Shown one piece after another: positions 6,961-16,611 of a stretch of 21,919 bases of DNA. Source of the DNA: DAOUMF01 sp034411955 (GTDB taxonomy: Bacteria; Chloroflexota; Dehalococcoidia; SM23-28-2; RBG-16-64-32). Every line of letters begins with the position of its first letter. Position 1 is the first letter of the stretch. A model generated the notes under the pieces. It was not told the origin of the DNA. It did no database searches and saw only the letters and a list, made by a program, of their open reading frames with translations. Location of the stretch: the NCBI GenBank assembly GCA_034411955.1, contig DAOUMF010000145.1, positions 1-21,919 on the forward strand. Reading direction: 5' to 3'. The position numbers and the translations under genes are program-made.

Positions 6961-6966
6961 ATTATA
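6961..6966 (-). promoter_or_regulatory. TATAAT box of pyrD, possible leaderless start
   Basis: A perfect TATAAT on minus lies 9 bases before the pyrD GTG. The -35 region is weak (CTGTCG at 6985-6990, spacer 18). A start 6-8 bases below the box would leave at most a few bases of leader, and no good ribosome site is present. Confidence 0.4.
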
Positions 6967-7035
6967 GGCCTTGGCCGTCACCAGCGACAGGAGACCACGG
7001 CGCCGCTCCGGCGGCGAGCGCACGTGCAGGCCGTC

Positions 7036-7075
7036 GGGAAGAAGCGAGGAGGCCCGCCTGCCGGGGGGCCTCCTC
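7036..7075 (-). terminator. intrinsic terminator after the Zn-ribbon gene
   Basis: On minus, GAGGAGGCCC and GGGCCTCCTC form a 10-bp stem (7046-7075) followed by GCTTCTTCCC. It lies between the ribbon-protein stop (7096) and pyrD, so pyrD needs its own promoter. Confidence 0.7.
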
Positions 7076-7095
7076 ACGCGCTTAGGCTTCGGCTC

Positions 7096-7398
7096 CTAGA
7101 GGGCCAGCGCAACCTCGCCGTTGCGGGAGTCGGGCCCGGCCGTCATGTCGTCGTCGTCCACCAGCTTGGGGGTGGAACGCACGGCACGCCAACTGCCGTA
7201 ACCGCTCGAGGAAGAGTCGTCGTCCCAGATGTAGTCGTTGGCGGAGTTGCGGAACTGGCGCTCCTCGCCGCACAACTTGCAGCGGCCCCTGCTCAAGGTG
7301 CCCCGAGGGGCCTCAATGAGCCAGTGGTGCCGGCAGCCGCCGACCTCCGCTGGTGCGGCTGTGCGCCTTCGTTCCTTGACTGATGTCCTGCCCATCAC
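7096..7398 (-). CDS. small Cys/His zinc-ribbon-like protein, function unknown
   Basis: This protein of up to 100 residues has a basic N-terminus, a metal-ligand set CRHHW followed by CKLCGEERQFRN (one Cys and two His, then a CxxC), and then NDYIWDDDSSSSGYGSW and an acidic, low-complexity C-terminus. A single treble-clef or ribbon zinc site is likely (inference). The pattern C-x-HHW ... G-x-CKxCG is one I associate with short uncharacterised proteins in Chloroflexota-like genomes, but no function is known. ATG 7398 or the next ATG at 7395 could be the start; AGGTGG lies upstream. It has a near-consensus promoter and its own terminator, so it is a monocistronic gene. Confidence 0.7.
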   Translation of the reverse strand: MMGRTSVKERRRTAAPAEVGGCRHHWLIEAPRGTLSRGRCKLCGEERQFRNSANDYIWDDDSSSSGYGSWRAVRSTPKLVDDDDMTAGPDSRNGEVALAL

Positions 7399-7473
7399 AG
7401 ACCACCTCCGGCCGGTTCACATTCTTTTGTTAGATGTTTCCTACCGTCCATACGTTACAACCCAGGACTTCGG

Positions 7474-7502
7474 ATTTTATGCCCATCCAGGGAGAATGTC
7501 AA
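7474..7502 (-). promoter_or_regulatory. near-consensus sigma70 promoter of the Zn-ribbon gene
   Basis: The minus strand has a perfect TTGACA (7497-7502), a 17-base spacer and TAAAAT (7474-7479). The predicted start is near 7467, giving a leader of about 70 bases. The surrounding 7400-7688 stretch is visibly AT-richer than the rest of the window and is the divergent regulatory region shared with mrp. Confidence 0.65.
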
Positions 7503-7532
7503 GGTTGTTCCACTATATACTTTCTAAATACG

Positions 7533-7562
7533 GTTACATGAGGCAATGCTCTCATGTATACT
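7533..7562 (+). promoter_or_regulatory. putative promoter of mrp
   Basis: GTTACA (7533-7538), an 18-base spacer and TATACT (7557-7562) on plus. The predicted leader to the ATG at 7689 is about 120 bases. Confidence 0.4.
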
Positions 7563-7688
7563 TATTAACGGCCCGCCTGATCAAAAGGTTACGCGTGCAG
7601 AGCACGAAAATCGCAGGCTGGCCCACTTCATGCGCTGCGAAGGATAGCGAGGCCAGGCGGACGCCCCGTCTGCGTTGGAGGAGTTGCG

Positions 7689-8786
7689 ATGGTAGAGGAC
7701 AAGCCCCGTACTGACGGTTCGCCTTCCGAGGAACAGGTCCTGGCGGCCCTGCGCCAGGTGATGGACCCCGATCTGCACCGCGACATCGTCAGCCTGGGCA
7801 TGATCCGCGATGTAGCGATCCAGGACGGTCAGGTCAAGTTCAAGTTCGTCCTGACCACGCCGGCCTGCCCCATGCGGGGGGAGCTCCAGAGGTGGGCGGA
7901 GGAGGCCGTGGCGAGCGTGCCCGGCGTCAAAGGCGTCACCGTGGACATGAGCGCCGAGGTGCAGGCGGCCCGCGCCTCCGGCCGCCGGCCGGTCGAGGGC
8001 GTGAAGAACATCATCGCGGTGGCCTCCAACAAGGGAGGCGTGGGCAAGTCCACAGTGGCCGTGAACCTGGCCCTGGCGCTGTCCAAGCACGGCGCCCGTG
8101 TCGGGCTCCTGGACGCCGACATCACCGGCCCCAACCTCCCCACTATGATGGGGCTCCAGGAGGGGTTCCAGGCGGAGGTGGGGCTCTCCATCGTGGAGCG
8201 CTATGGGGTAAAGCTCGCCTCCATCGGCTTCATGCTCACGAAGGGACTGGCCGTGATCTGGCGCGGGCCGATGATCGGCAAGGCCATCGGCCAGCTCCTG
8301 CACGACCTCCCCTGGGGCGAGGACGGAGAGCTTGACTATCTGGTCATCGACCTGCCCCCCGGCACCAGCGACGCCCCCTTGAGCATGGCCCAGGAGGCCC
8401 CCATCGCCGGTGCAATCATCGTCACCACGCCTCAGAGCGTCTCCCTGGAGGACGCCACAAAGGCCGTCAGCATGTTCGAGAAGCTCGAGGTGCCGGTGTT
8501 CGGCGTCATCGAGAACATGAGCTACTTCCTCTGCCCCCACTGCGGCGAGCGGACGGACGTGTTCGGGCACGGCGGCGCCCAGGCGGCGGCCGGCGAGCTG
8601 GGGCTGGACTTCCTGGGGGAGATCCCCCTGAACGCGCGCCTGCGCGAGGCCAGCGACAGCGGCGTGCCCATTCTGAGCAGCGACCCCGACTCAGCGGAGG
8701 GCCAGGCGTTCATGGAGATCGCCAGGCGGGTGGCGGCGAGGACCAGCGTGGAGCGCTTCGCCGCCGAGGCGGCGAAGCAGGGCTAG
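7689..8786 (+). CDS. mrp: Mrp/ApbC family iron-sulfur cluster carrier ATPase
   Basis: This 365-residue protein has two domains. Residues 15-90 are a MIP18/DUF59 domain (MDPDLHRDIVSLGMI ... TTPACPMR). Residues 105-355 form the ParA/MinD-like P-loop ATPase, with the deviant Walker A SNKGGVGKST (113-122), DADITGPNLPTMMG, the Walker B-like LVIDLPPGTSD, and the CPHC pair (Cys282, Cys285) that bridges a 4Fe-4S cluster in the Mrp dimer. The family delivers iron-sulfur clusters to apo-enzymes in the cytosol. The start at ATG 7689 has GGAGGAG upstream. It is the only plus-strand housekeeping gene here, and its neighbour PyrK carries a 2Fe-2S centre, though the link is only suggestive. Confidence 0.93.
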   Translation: MVEDKPRTDGSPSEEQVLAALRQVMDPDLHRDIVSLGMIRDVAIQDGQVKFKFVLTTPACPMRGELQRWAEEAVASVPGVKGVTVDMSAEVQAARASGRRPVEGVKNIIAVASNKGGVGKSTVAVNLALALSKHGARVGLLDADITGPNLPTMMGLQEGFQAEVGLSIVERYGVKLASIGFMLTKGLAVIWRGPMIGKAIGQLLHDLPWGEDGELDYLVIDLPPGTSDAPLSMAQEAPIAGAIIVTTPQSVSLEDATKAVSMFEKLEVPVFGVIENMSYFLCPHCGERTDVFGHGGAQAAAGELGLDFLGEIPLNARLREASDSGVPILSSDPDSAEGQAFMEIARRVAARTSVERFAAEAAKQG

Positions 8787-8816
8787 AAGCCAGTGCGGTC
8801 AACGAGAGCGTGAGAG

Positions 8817-8839
8817 GGCCCCGCCCCTGCGGCGGGGCC
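8817..8839. terminator. terminator hairpin between convergent mrp and MBL genes
   Basis: GGCCCCGCC and GGCGGGGCC form a 9-bp perfect stem with a CCTGC loop, 30 bases after the mrp stop and followed by TGTTCAT. The U-tract is short. The stem could serve both converging genes. Confidence 0.6.
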
Positions 8840-8862
8840 TGTTCATACCGCTCCGGCTGTGG

Positions 8863-9699
8863 CTACAGCGCCTGCCAGACGCGCTTCCCCTCCAAGCGCA
8901 CCAGGTGCCCGAACCCCGGGTCCGGGAAGTGGCAGATGGCGGCCAGCAGACCGTCCGCCTCCAATTGATCGAAGACCTTGCGGCGGTTGGCCACCGCCTG
9001 CGCGGGGTCGCCGTCGAAGCCGGAGCACCACTCGGTGCGGTCCACCTGGGCGGGGTGGTGAGCGAGGTCGCCGGTGATGACCGCCTTCTCGCCGGCGGAA
9101 GCGACCATGATGCTGGTGTGTCCGGGGGTGTGTCCGGGAGTGGGATAGGTGGTGAGCTCCTGCGTGAGCGCCTTCTCGCCGGAGAAGAGGTCGAGCACGC
9201 CCAGTTCCTTTAGGGGCAGTACGGAAGCCCCGATCGCGGGATTCTGGGAGGCCACGTCGGCGGCGGTGAAGTAGTCCCAGTCCGCCTGAGGCACTAGGTA
9301 GCGCGCCCTGGAAAATGTCGGCGCTCTGTCAGGGGTCAGGTTCCAGCCCACGTGGTCGGCGTGGAGATGGGTGAACACCACGAGGTCGACGCTGTCCGGC
9401 GATACCCCCTTGGCGTCCATCTCCTCCGTCAGGCGACCGCGGATGCCGCCCAAGAATTCGATGGGCCCGGGGCCGATGCCAGTGTCCACCAGCACCGTCT
9501 TGCCCTGGGAGCGCAGGGCGTAGCAGTGGCAATAGGTGCGGAACTTGCCCTCGCCGAAGGCGCCGGGGTACGACTCCCTGTAGGGGTCGAAGTCCGCCGG
9601 GCTGTTGTTGGGGAAGAACACCCCCCAGTCGAACTCCATTGGAGTGTCCAGCAGCGACACGATCTCCACGTTGCCCACAGTCACCTTCGGGCCGGCCAT
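8863..9699 (-). CDS. MBL-fold metallo-hydrolase
   Basis: This 278-residue protein has the metallo-beta-lactamase fold. VLVDTGIGP is the first core strand-turn, THLHADH (His111, His113, Asp115, His116) is the zinc motif, and TPGHTPGHTSIM and ITGDLAHH supply further ligands. It is closest in style to the quorum-quenching lactonase/AttM-like and general MBL hydrolases; the substrate is not predictable. The start is ATG 9699 rather than the upstream frame opening at 9768, because AAGGAGGC sits 5 bases before it and homology begins at VTVGNVEIVSLLDTP. It is flanked by its own promoter candidate and a convergent terminator, so it is a single gene. Confidence 0.88.
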   Translation of the reverse strand: MAGPKVTVGNVEIVSLLDTPMEFDWGVFFPNNSPADFDPYRESYPGAFGEGKFRTYCHCYALRSQGKTVLVDTGIGPGPIEFLGGIRGRLTEEMDAKGVSPDSVDLVVFTHLHADHVGWNLTPDRAPTFSRARYLVPQADWDYFTAADVASQNPAIGASVLPLKELGVLDLFSGEKALTQELTTYPTPGHTPGHTSIMVASAGEKAVITGDLAHHPAQVDRTEWCSGFDGDPAQAVANRRKVFDQLEADGLLAAICHFPDPGFGHLVRLEGKRVWQAL

Positions 9700-9739
9700 C
9701 GCAGCCTCCTTCTGAAGCCAATCGGTCACACGACCATAA

Positions 9740-9768
9740 CAGATACGGCGTCGGCGCGGCTCTGTCAA
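9740..9768 (-). promoter_or_regulatory. putative promoter of the MBL gene
   Basis: A perfect TTGACA (9763-9768), 17 bases, then TATCTG (9740-9745) on minus. The -10 is weak. A 9-bp hairpin (AGGGCGTCC/GGACGCCCT, 9770-9791) sits directly upstream and may be a terminator or an operator. Confidence 0.35.
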
Positions 9769-9847
9769 TAGGGCGTCCCGCAGGACGCCCTCAGCGGACG
9801 GTCAGAACGCCCTCCACATCGGGGTGATAGGTTGTAGAGCGGAAAGA

Positions 9848-9885
9848 GCATTCGGGGTGGCGGTTGGAACCGCCACCCCGAATGC
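9848..9885 (-). terminator. 18-bp perfect hairpin downstream of pyrK
   Basis: The arms 9848-9865 and 9868-9885 are exact reverse complements with a two-base centre (GG). On minus the stem is followed by TCTTTCC. It is the first strong hairpin after the pyrK stop (10090) and the likely end of the carB-pyrK transcript. The perfect, long stem would also suit a mobile palindrome. Confidence 0.55.
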
Positions 9886-10089
9886 TTCGTGAGGCCATAA
9901 GGGACCAGGCACCGGCTTAGTCAGCGCCCCGACCTCAAGGGTCGAGGCTTACTTGAGGACGACCTCCGTCTCGCTCAGGAGCCGTGGCCTCAGTTGTTTT
10001 CACGTTCCTTCGGCAGCCACGGCGCGCCGTAACCGCCGACATAATCATTAACCACTTACGGCCAAGAACGTTACAGCGAACGTCTCAGC
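9886..10089. other. non-coding stretch after pyrK
   Basis: No convincing gene lies here. A 21-codon minus ORF (GTG 10055 to TGA 9990) has protein-like content (NDYVGGYGAPWLPKERE) that loosely echoes the NDY...GYG-W part of the Zn-ribbon protein at 7096-7398. It has no ribosome site and a stop directly before the GTG, so it may be a relic of a second copy or chance. Confidence 0.4.
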
Positions 10090-10862
10090 TTAGTAGGGGA
10101 ATACTTCCCTGAGCTCGAAACGCGGGCCGTCCTTGCACACGAGCCTCACGCCCCGACGGGTGAACACCGCGCAGCCGTAGCAGACGCCCGTGCCGCAGGC
10201 CATGCGCTCCTCCAGCAGGGCCTGCACCGGCTTGCCGGTTCGAGCCTGCCCCAACACCTGCGACATCGCCTGGAACATGGCGCTGGGCCCGCAGGCGAAT
10301 ACCTGGTCGGCCCAGGGGAGGTGATCCGCCAGCAGGTCAGTGACGAGGCCGTGATGGCCAGCCGAGCCGTCGTCTGTAGCGGAGAGCACCTCGACGTCCT
10401 TGGGGAGCAGCTCCGGCGGGTAGAGCTTGGATGCCGTGCGGGCCCCCTGGAGCAGCGTCACGGCCTTCCCCTGATCCACCGCCTCGTCGGCAAGGGCGAC
10501 CACCGCCGCCACGCCCAGGCCTCCGGCGACCAGCAGGAGATGCTGAACGCTGGGGCTGAGGGTGAAGCCCCTCCCCAGCGGCCCGAACACGGTCAGCCGG
10601 TCGCCGGCCTGCCGCTCGGACAGCGCGGCCGTCCCCCGCCCGCGCACATCGTAGAGGATGGCGAACTGACGCTCGCCAGCGACTTCGCGGAAGCGGTGGA
10701 AGCTGACGGGTCGCGGCAGCAGCGGGTCGTACCCCTCAGCGCAGTGGACCATGAGGAAGCGGCCCGGCGAGGCGCCGCGGGCCACGGTCGGGCAGGAGAG
10801 CCACATGAGGAACGTATCGTGGTACAGCTCCTCCTGGGAGAGGACGCGGGCGGTCTCGAGAT

Positions 10863-10866
<4 letters not shown>
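10090..10866 (-). CDS. pyrK: dihydroorotate dehydrogenase electron transfer subunit
   Basis: This 258-residue FAD and 2Fe-2S protein is of the ferredoxin-reductase-like PyrK family. An N-terminal beta-barrel (FLMVHCAEGYDPLLPRPVSFHR, where RPVSFHR is a flavin-binding segment) is followed by the nucleotide-binding half (LLLVAGGLGVAA, VFACGPSAMFQAM) and a C-terminal cluster of four cysteines (Cys224, 229, 232, 244) in ACGTGVCYGC ... LVCKDGP. It passes electrons from PyrD's FMN to NAD. The ATG overlaps the carB stop as ATGA, so it is translationally coupled to carB rather than placed beside pyrD. Confidence 0.93.
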
Positions 10867-14177
<3,311 letters not shown>

Positions 14178-14181
14178 GGGT

Positions 14182-14211
14182 TTGACCCGCCGATTGCTAG
14201 TGGACTAGTAT
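14182..14211 (+). promoter_or_regulatory. putative promoter of the HEPN/MNT pair, leaderless
   Basis: TTGACC (14182-14187), an 18-base spacer and TAGTAT (14206-14211) on plus. The HEPN ATG begins 7 bases after the box, so transcription would start at or next to the A of ATG. No ribosome site is visible, in agreement with a leaderless message. Confidence 0.4.
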
Positions 14212-14217
14212 GCGCGC

Positions 14218-14592
14218 ATGAAGCCAGAGACAGAGCGCTGGGTGGAGATTGCGGAGAGCGATCTAGCGATGTCAGCAATCCCTCTGGACAAGGCGTTCCA
14301 TCAACACACCGTCTTCTACTGCCAGCAATCAGTCGAGAAGCTGATGAAGGCGATTTGGACGGAGCGACATGGAGCGGGCAGGCACCCGCGCGTTCACAAT
14401 CTTGTGAAGCTTGCCAGTGGGCTCGGCCTAGACGTGCCTGCGCAGTGGCGCAATCTCTTGGTGGACTTGACAGACCAGATATTCCCGAGCCGGTATCCCG
14501 AGGCCGGCTGGCGGTACAGCCGAGAGGTGGCGGAGGAATACTATAATATGACTCAGGAGCTATTTGCATGGTTACGACAGCTTCTGAGTTAG
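14218..14592 (+). CDS. HEPN-domain toxin of a HEPN/MNT toxin-antitoxin pair
   Basis: This 124-residue all-helical protein opens with ETERWVEIAESDLAMSAI and the typical FYCQQSVEKLMKAIW helix, then the HEPN ribonuclease motif R-x4-H as RHPRVH (Arg55, His60) followed by NLVKLA. The tyrosine found two residues after this His in RX4HXY toxins is a Leu here, so modification by the partner would have to use another Tyr. HEPN toxins cut RNA and are silenced by the MNT partner. The start at ATG 14218 is set by the promoter spacing. The 3' end overlaps the MNT gene by 25 bases. Confidence 0.85.
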   Translation: MKPETERWVEIAESDLAMSAIPLDKAFHQHTVFYCQQSVEKLMKAIWTERHGAGRHPRVHNLVKLASGLGLDVPAQWRNLLVDLTDQIFPSRYPEAGWRYSREVAEEYYNMTQELFAWLRQLLS

Positions 14593-14906
14593 ACAGGATC
14601 ATCTCGGCGTTTGTCGCTCTCCTGAGCAAGTCCGTCCGGGTTGACGCTGTCATACTGTACGGTTCGTATGTGAACGGCTCCCCCGATGAGTGGAGCGACA
14701 TAGACATTGCCGTCATTTCGCCGGACTTCGAGGACGTGCCGATGTGGGAGCGACAGCGGATCATTTCGCGCGCTACGGTTGACCGCGACCCGAGCCTAGC
14801 TCCCATCGGCTATCCGTCCAGCGAGTACCATAATCCGGGCCGTCACTCCTTCCTGCGGGAGATCATCCGCACCGGCCGCGTGGTGTACGAAGCGCCGGCG
14901 GAATAG
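14568..14906 (+). CDS. MNT-type nucleotidyltransferase antitoxin
   Basis: This 112-residue minimal nucleotidyltransferase carries the exact family signature GS-x10-DxD (Gly32-Ser33, Asp44, Asp46) in ILYGSYVNGSPDEWSDIDIAVIS. In studied HEPN/MNT pairs the antitoxin adds AMP to the toxin and neutralises it; the intact site suggests this one is active. ATG 14568 lies inside the HEPN gene (25-base overlap), a usual arrangement that couples the two. It faces the 235-residue minus-strand gene, with 32 bases between and no terminator. An alternative reading is a housekeeping nucleotidyltransferase, but the pairing makes the toxin-antitoxin call stronger. Confidence 0.85.
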   Translation: MVTTASELDRIISAFVALLSKSVRVDAVILYGSYVNGSPDEWSDIDIAVISPDFEDVPMWERQRIISRATVDRDPSLAPIGYPSSEYHNPGRHSFLREIIRTGRVVYEAPAE

Positions 14907-14938
14907 CGGGCCGGTTAGCGAACGCGGGTTGCCTAGCA

Positions 14939-15646
14939 TTATTCTTGCTCCTTAAGGGCGTTCAGTAAGCGATCGCGAGTTCTCCGGGCTGCTTCGATGC
15001 GTTGATCGAAATCAGAAAGTGTTTGCAGAGGAATCGCAGCCCGCCATAGGCGATCCAGGCTTTCAATAACCCCCTCCGTCAAGAGGCCCTCGGCTAGCTC
15101 AAGGTCAGGACGCTTGTCTGTAAGCCAGCCAAAGGAATACAGCTCGATCTGTCCTCTACAGCGGTCGTAAATGGAAGCACTATAGGCGGGAACTGTGTTG
15201 TGTACTCTGACTTGGAAAAATTCGCCGCCAACCTTGTCGAAGACTATACGGAAATTTGAGAGCGAGGTGACTAGTTCGGACGGGTATGGGTGCGGCCTTT
15301 CGAGAAATCGCGCAATCGTCTCTATTAACTCGTAGTCACTTGGGTCAGGAAGGAGAACTCGCACTCTCACCGGAGCTCTTGACTGCACTTTTTCAATCAA
15401 TAGAGCCGGGTTATTGCTTCTCTCCGGCAACGAAAGGCCGACAAAGAATATCTCGTTGGTAGCCCCCTCCGCTTGAGCAACACGAGACGCACGTTGTTGA
15501 CGTTCTCTTCGCGTGTAGACTTGAGCGATCCCAAATCTGCGACAGTCTTCGAGCAATTGCCTTGATCCACGGGGGCTACGCATCCCCTGAAGGATTAGCC
15601 AGAGGACCGCCCTCGCTATTTCTAATGCAGCGAGTATCCAGTCCAT
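14939..15646 (-). CDS. membrane-anchored protein, possibly phospholipase-D-fold (DUF5919-like)
   Basis: This 235-residue protein has one N-terminal hydrophobic helix (residues 2-21), a basic helix rich in Arg/Gln (40-58), then an alpha/beta domain: IFFVGLSL, VRVRVLLPDPSDYELI, FRIVFDKVGGEFFQVRVHNTVPAYSASIYD and QIELYSFGWLTDK. The strand order and the LLPDPSD turn recall PLD-like domains found in signalling or defence proteins, but there is no HxK motif, so this is a weak resemblance. The C-terminus is coiled-coil-like. The gene is AT-richer than its neighbours, suggesting transfer. ATG 15646 has AAGGAG 3-4 bases upstream. It sits 99 bases after the preceding membrane gene; that gap has no clear gene. 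Confidence 0.6.
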   Translation of the reverse strand: MDWILAALEIARAVLWLILQGMRSPRGSRQLLEDCRRFGIAQVYTRRERQQRASRVAQAEGATNEIFFVGLSLPERSNNPALLIEKVQSRAPVRVRVLLPDPSDYELIETIARFLERPHPYPSELVTSLSNFRIVFDKVGGEFFQVRVHNTVPAYSASIYDRCRGQIELYSFGWLTDKRPDLELAEGLLTEGVIESLDRLWRAAIPLQTLSDFDQRIEAARRTRDRLLNALKEQE

Positions 15647-15745
15647 TCGCTCCTTGTCACCCCTCTCATAGCGCCAGTCCGCATTGCATCGGTCTTGCCC
15701 ACCGCGCGGGTCGGTAGGCCGATCTCGCCAAACAGCACGCTGGTC

Positions 15746-16156
15746 TCACTCCCCGCCCCTCCCGCGGCGCACGTCCAGCCACAGGAACGCCAGCGCGCTG
15801 GCGCCGGCCACGATGAGGAGGACCGCACCCTGGCCACTCTCTCCCACGGTGGCGAGGCCCATGAGCAGCGCCGCGCCTCCCAGCAGGGCCAGCGCCCACC
15901 GCCGCGCGGCCCTCCACCACGTACCAGTGGGACGGGCCATGATCATCGCCAGCGTGCCCAGGGCGAAGGTCCCCAGCAGCGCCGGGAAGCCGATGAGGGC
16001 CACCGCCAGCGCCACCTCCCCGCGGTCGCGGCCGCTGAGGGCGATGGCGGTGATGATGACCGCCCCCGCCACCAGCAGCGCCAGGGCGAGAAACACCCAC
16101 AGCCAGGCCCAGGTGGGCCGGAAGCCGCTCGTCCTGAGCTTGCCGAAGGACCTCAC
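15746..16156 (-). CDS. small four-helix membrane protein with repeat-derived N-terminus
   Basis: This 136-residue protein has four predicted membrane helices (about 13-33, 40-64, 76-92 and 98-120), with RDRG and ARPTGTWWRAARR loops, and a basic C-terminus. No family is recognised. The start is GTG 16156, overlapping the GNAT stop as GTGA. The frame stays open upstream but only as a shadow of the GNAT gene. Codons 2-9 (RSFGKLRT) are made by a palindromic repeat that lies immediately after the start codon, so the native N-terminus has been altered or replaced. It is probably the last gene co-transcribed with carA and GNAT. Confidence 0.6.
   Translation of the reverse strand: MRSFGKLRTSGFRPTWAWLWVFLALALLVAGAVIITAIALSGRDRGEVALAVALIGFPALLGTFALGTLAMIMARPTGTWWRAARRWALALLGGAALLMGLATVGESGQGAVLLIVAGASALAFLWLDVRRGRGGE
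16131..16151. repeat. palindromic element, copy 1
   Basis: Core CCTTCGGCAAGCTCAGG (minus; 16133-16149) flanked by GT and AC. It encodes SFGKLRTS at the N-terminus of the membrane protein. Confidence 0.75.
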
Positions 16157-16611
16157 AGCGGCAGCTCGTACTCCATGCCGACGCCGACCACCTGGGCCAG
16201 CGCCCCGATCTCGCTGAAGAACGACAGCGCCGCCTCGTTGCCCTCCGGCAGCGTCCCCCGCACCTTGGCGTAGCCTGCCGCGCGGGCGAAATCGACGGCC
16301 ATCAGCGCCAGCCAGCGGCCGATCCCCTGACGTCGGGCCGGTGGCAGGAGCCACACCCCCATGAATGCGCACCCCTCCTCGCGCGGCTCAGGCTCCAGCG
16401 CCGCGAACCCGACTACCCCCTCTTCGCGCTCACAGACGAACATCGCACCCTTGTCCCCGTAGCTGGCCAAGCGATCCAAGACATCCTCCAGCGTCATGGG
16501 GCCGGGCAGGCCGCTGGCCTCGCCCAGCTCGCCGCGGACTTCGGCGGCTACGGCGGCGATGGACTGGGCATCATCACTGGTGGCCCGGCGATAAGGGGGC
16601 TTGACCATCAT
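16153..16611 (-). CDS. GNAT family N-acetyltransferase
   Basis: This 152-residue protein has the GNAT fold. The N-terminal YRRATSDDAQSIAAV strand-helix leads to GVVGFAALEPEPREEGCAFMGVWLLPPARRQGIGRWL (motif A, acetyl-CoA pyrophosphate loop RRQGIG), then KVRGTLPEGNEAALSFFSEIGAL (motif B) and a final strand. The substrate is unknown. Its ATG overlaps the carA stop (ATGA) and its own stop overlaps the next membrane gene (GTGA), so it is embedded in the pyrimidine transcript. A second Met codon follows directly, and ATG 16608 is an equally possible start. Confidence 0.88.
   Translation of the reverse strand: MMVKPPYRRATSDDAQSIAAVAAEVRGELGEASGLPGPMTLEDVLDRLASYGDKGAMFVCEREEGVVGFAALEPEPREEGCAFMGVWLLPPARRQGIGRWLALMAVDFARAAGYAKVRGTLPEGNEAALSFFSEIGALAQVVGVGMEYELPL

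Noticed and set aside
6952..7077. Longer pyrD start
   Set aside because: It would cross the terminator hairpin at 7046-7075 and adds Arg-rich sequence with no resemblance to PyrD.
7581..8570. 329-codon minus ORF opposite mrp
   Set aside because: Mirror of the mrp coding sequence; no family motif, and mrp is a clear conserved protein.
15647..15745. Open minus frame after the membrane protein (SETSVLFGEIGLPTR...)
   Set aside because: Protein-like in appearance but no start or ribosome site, and it continues as a shadow of both neighbours.
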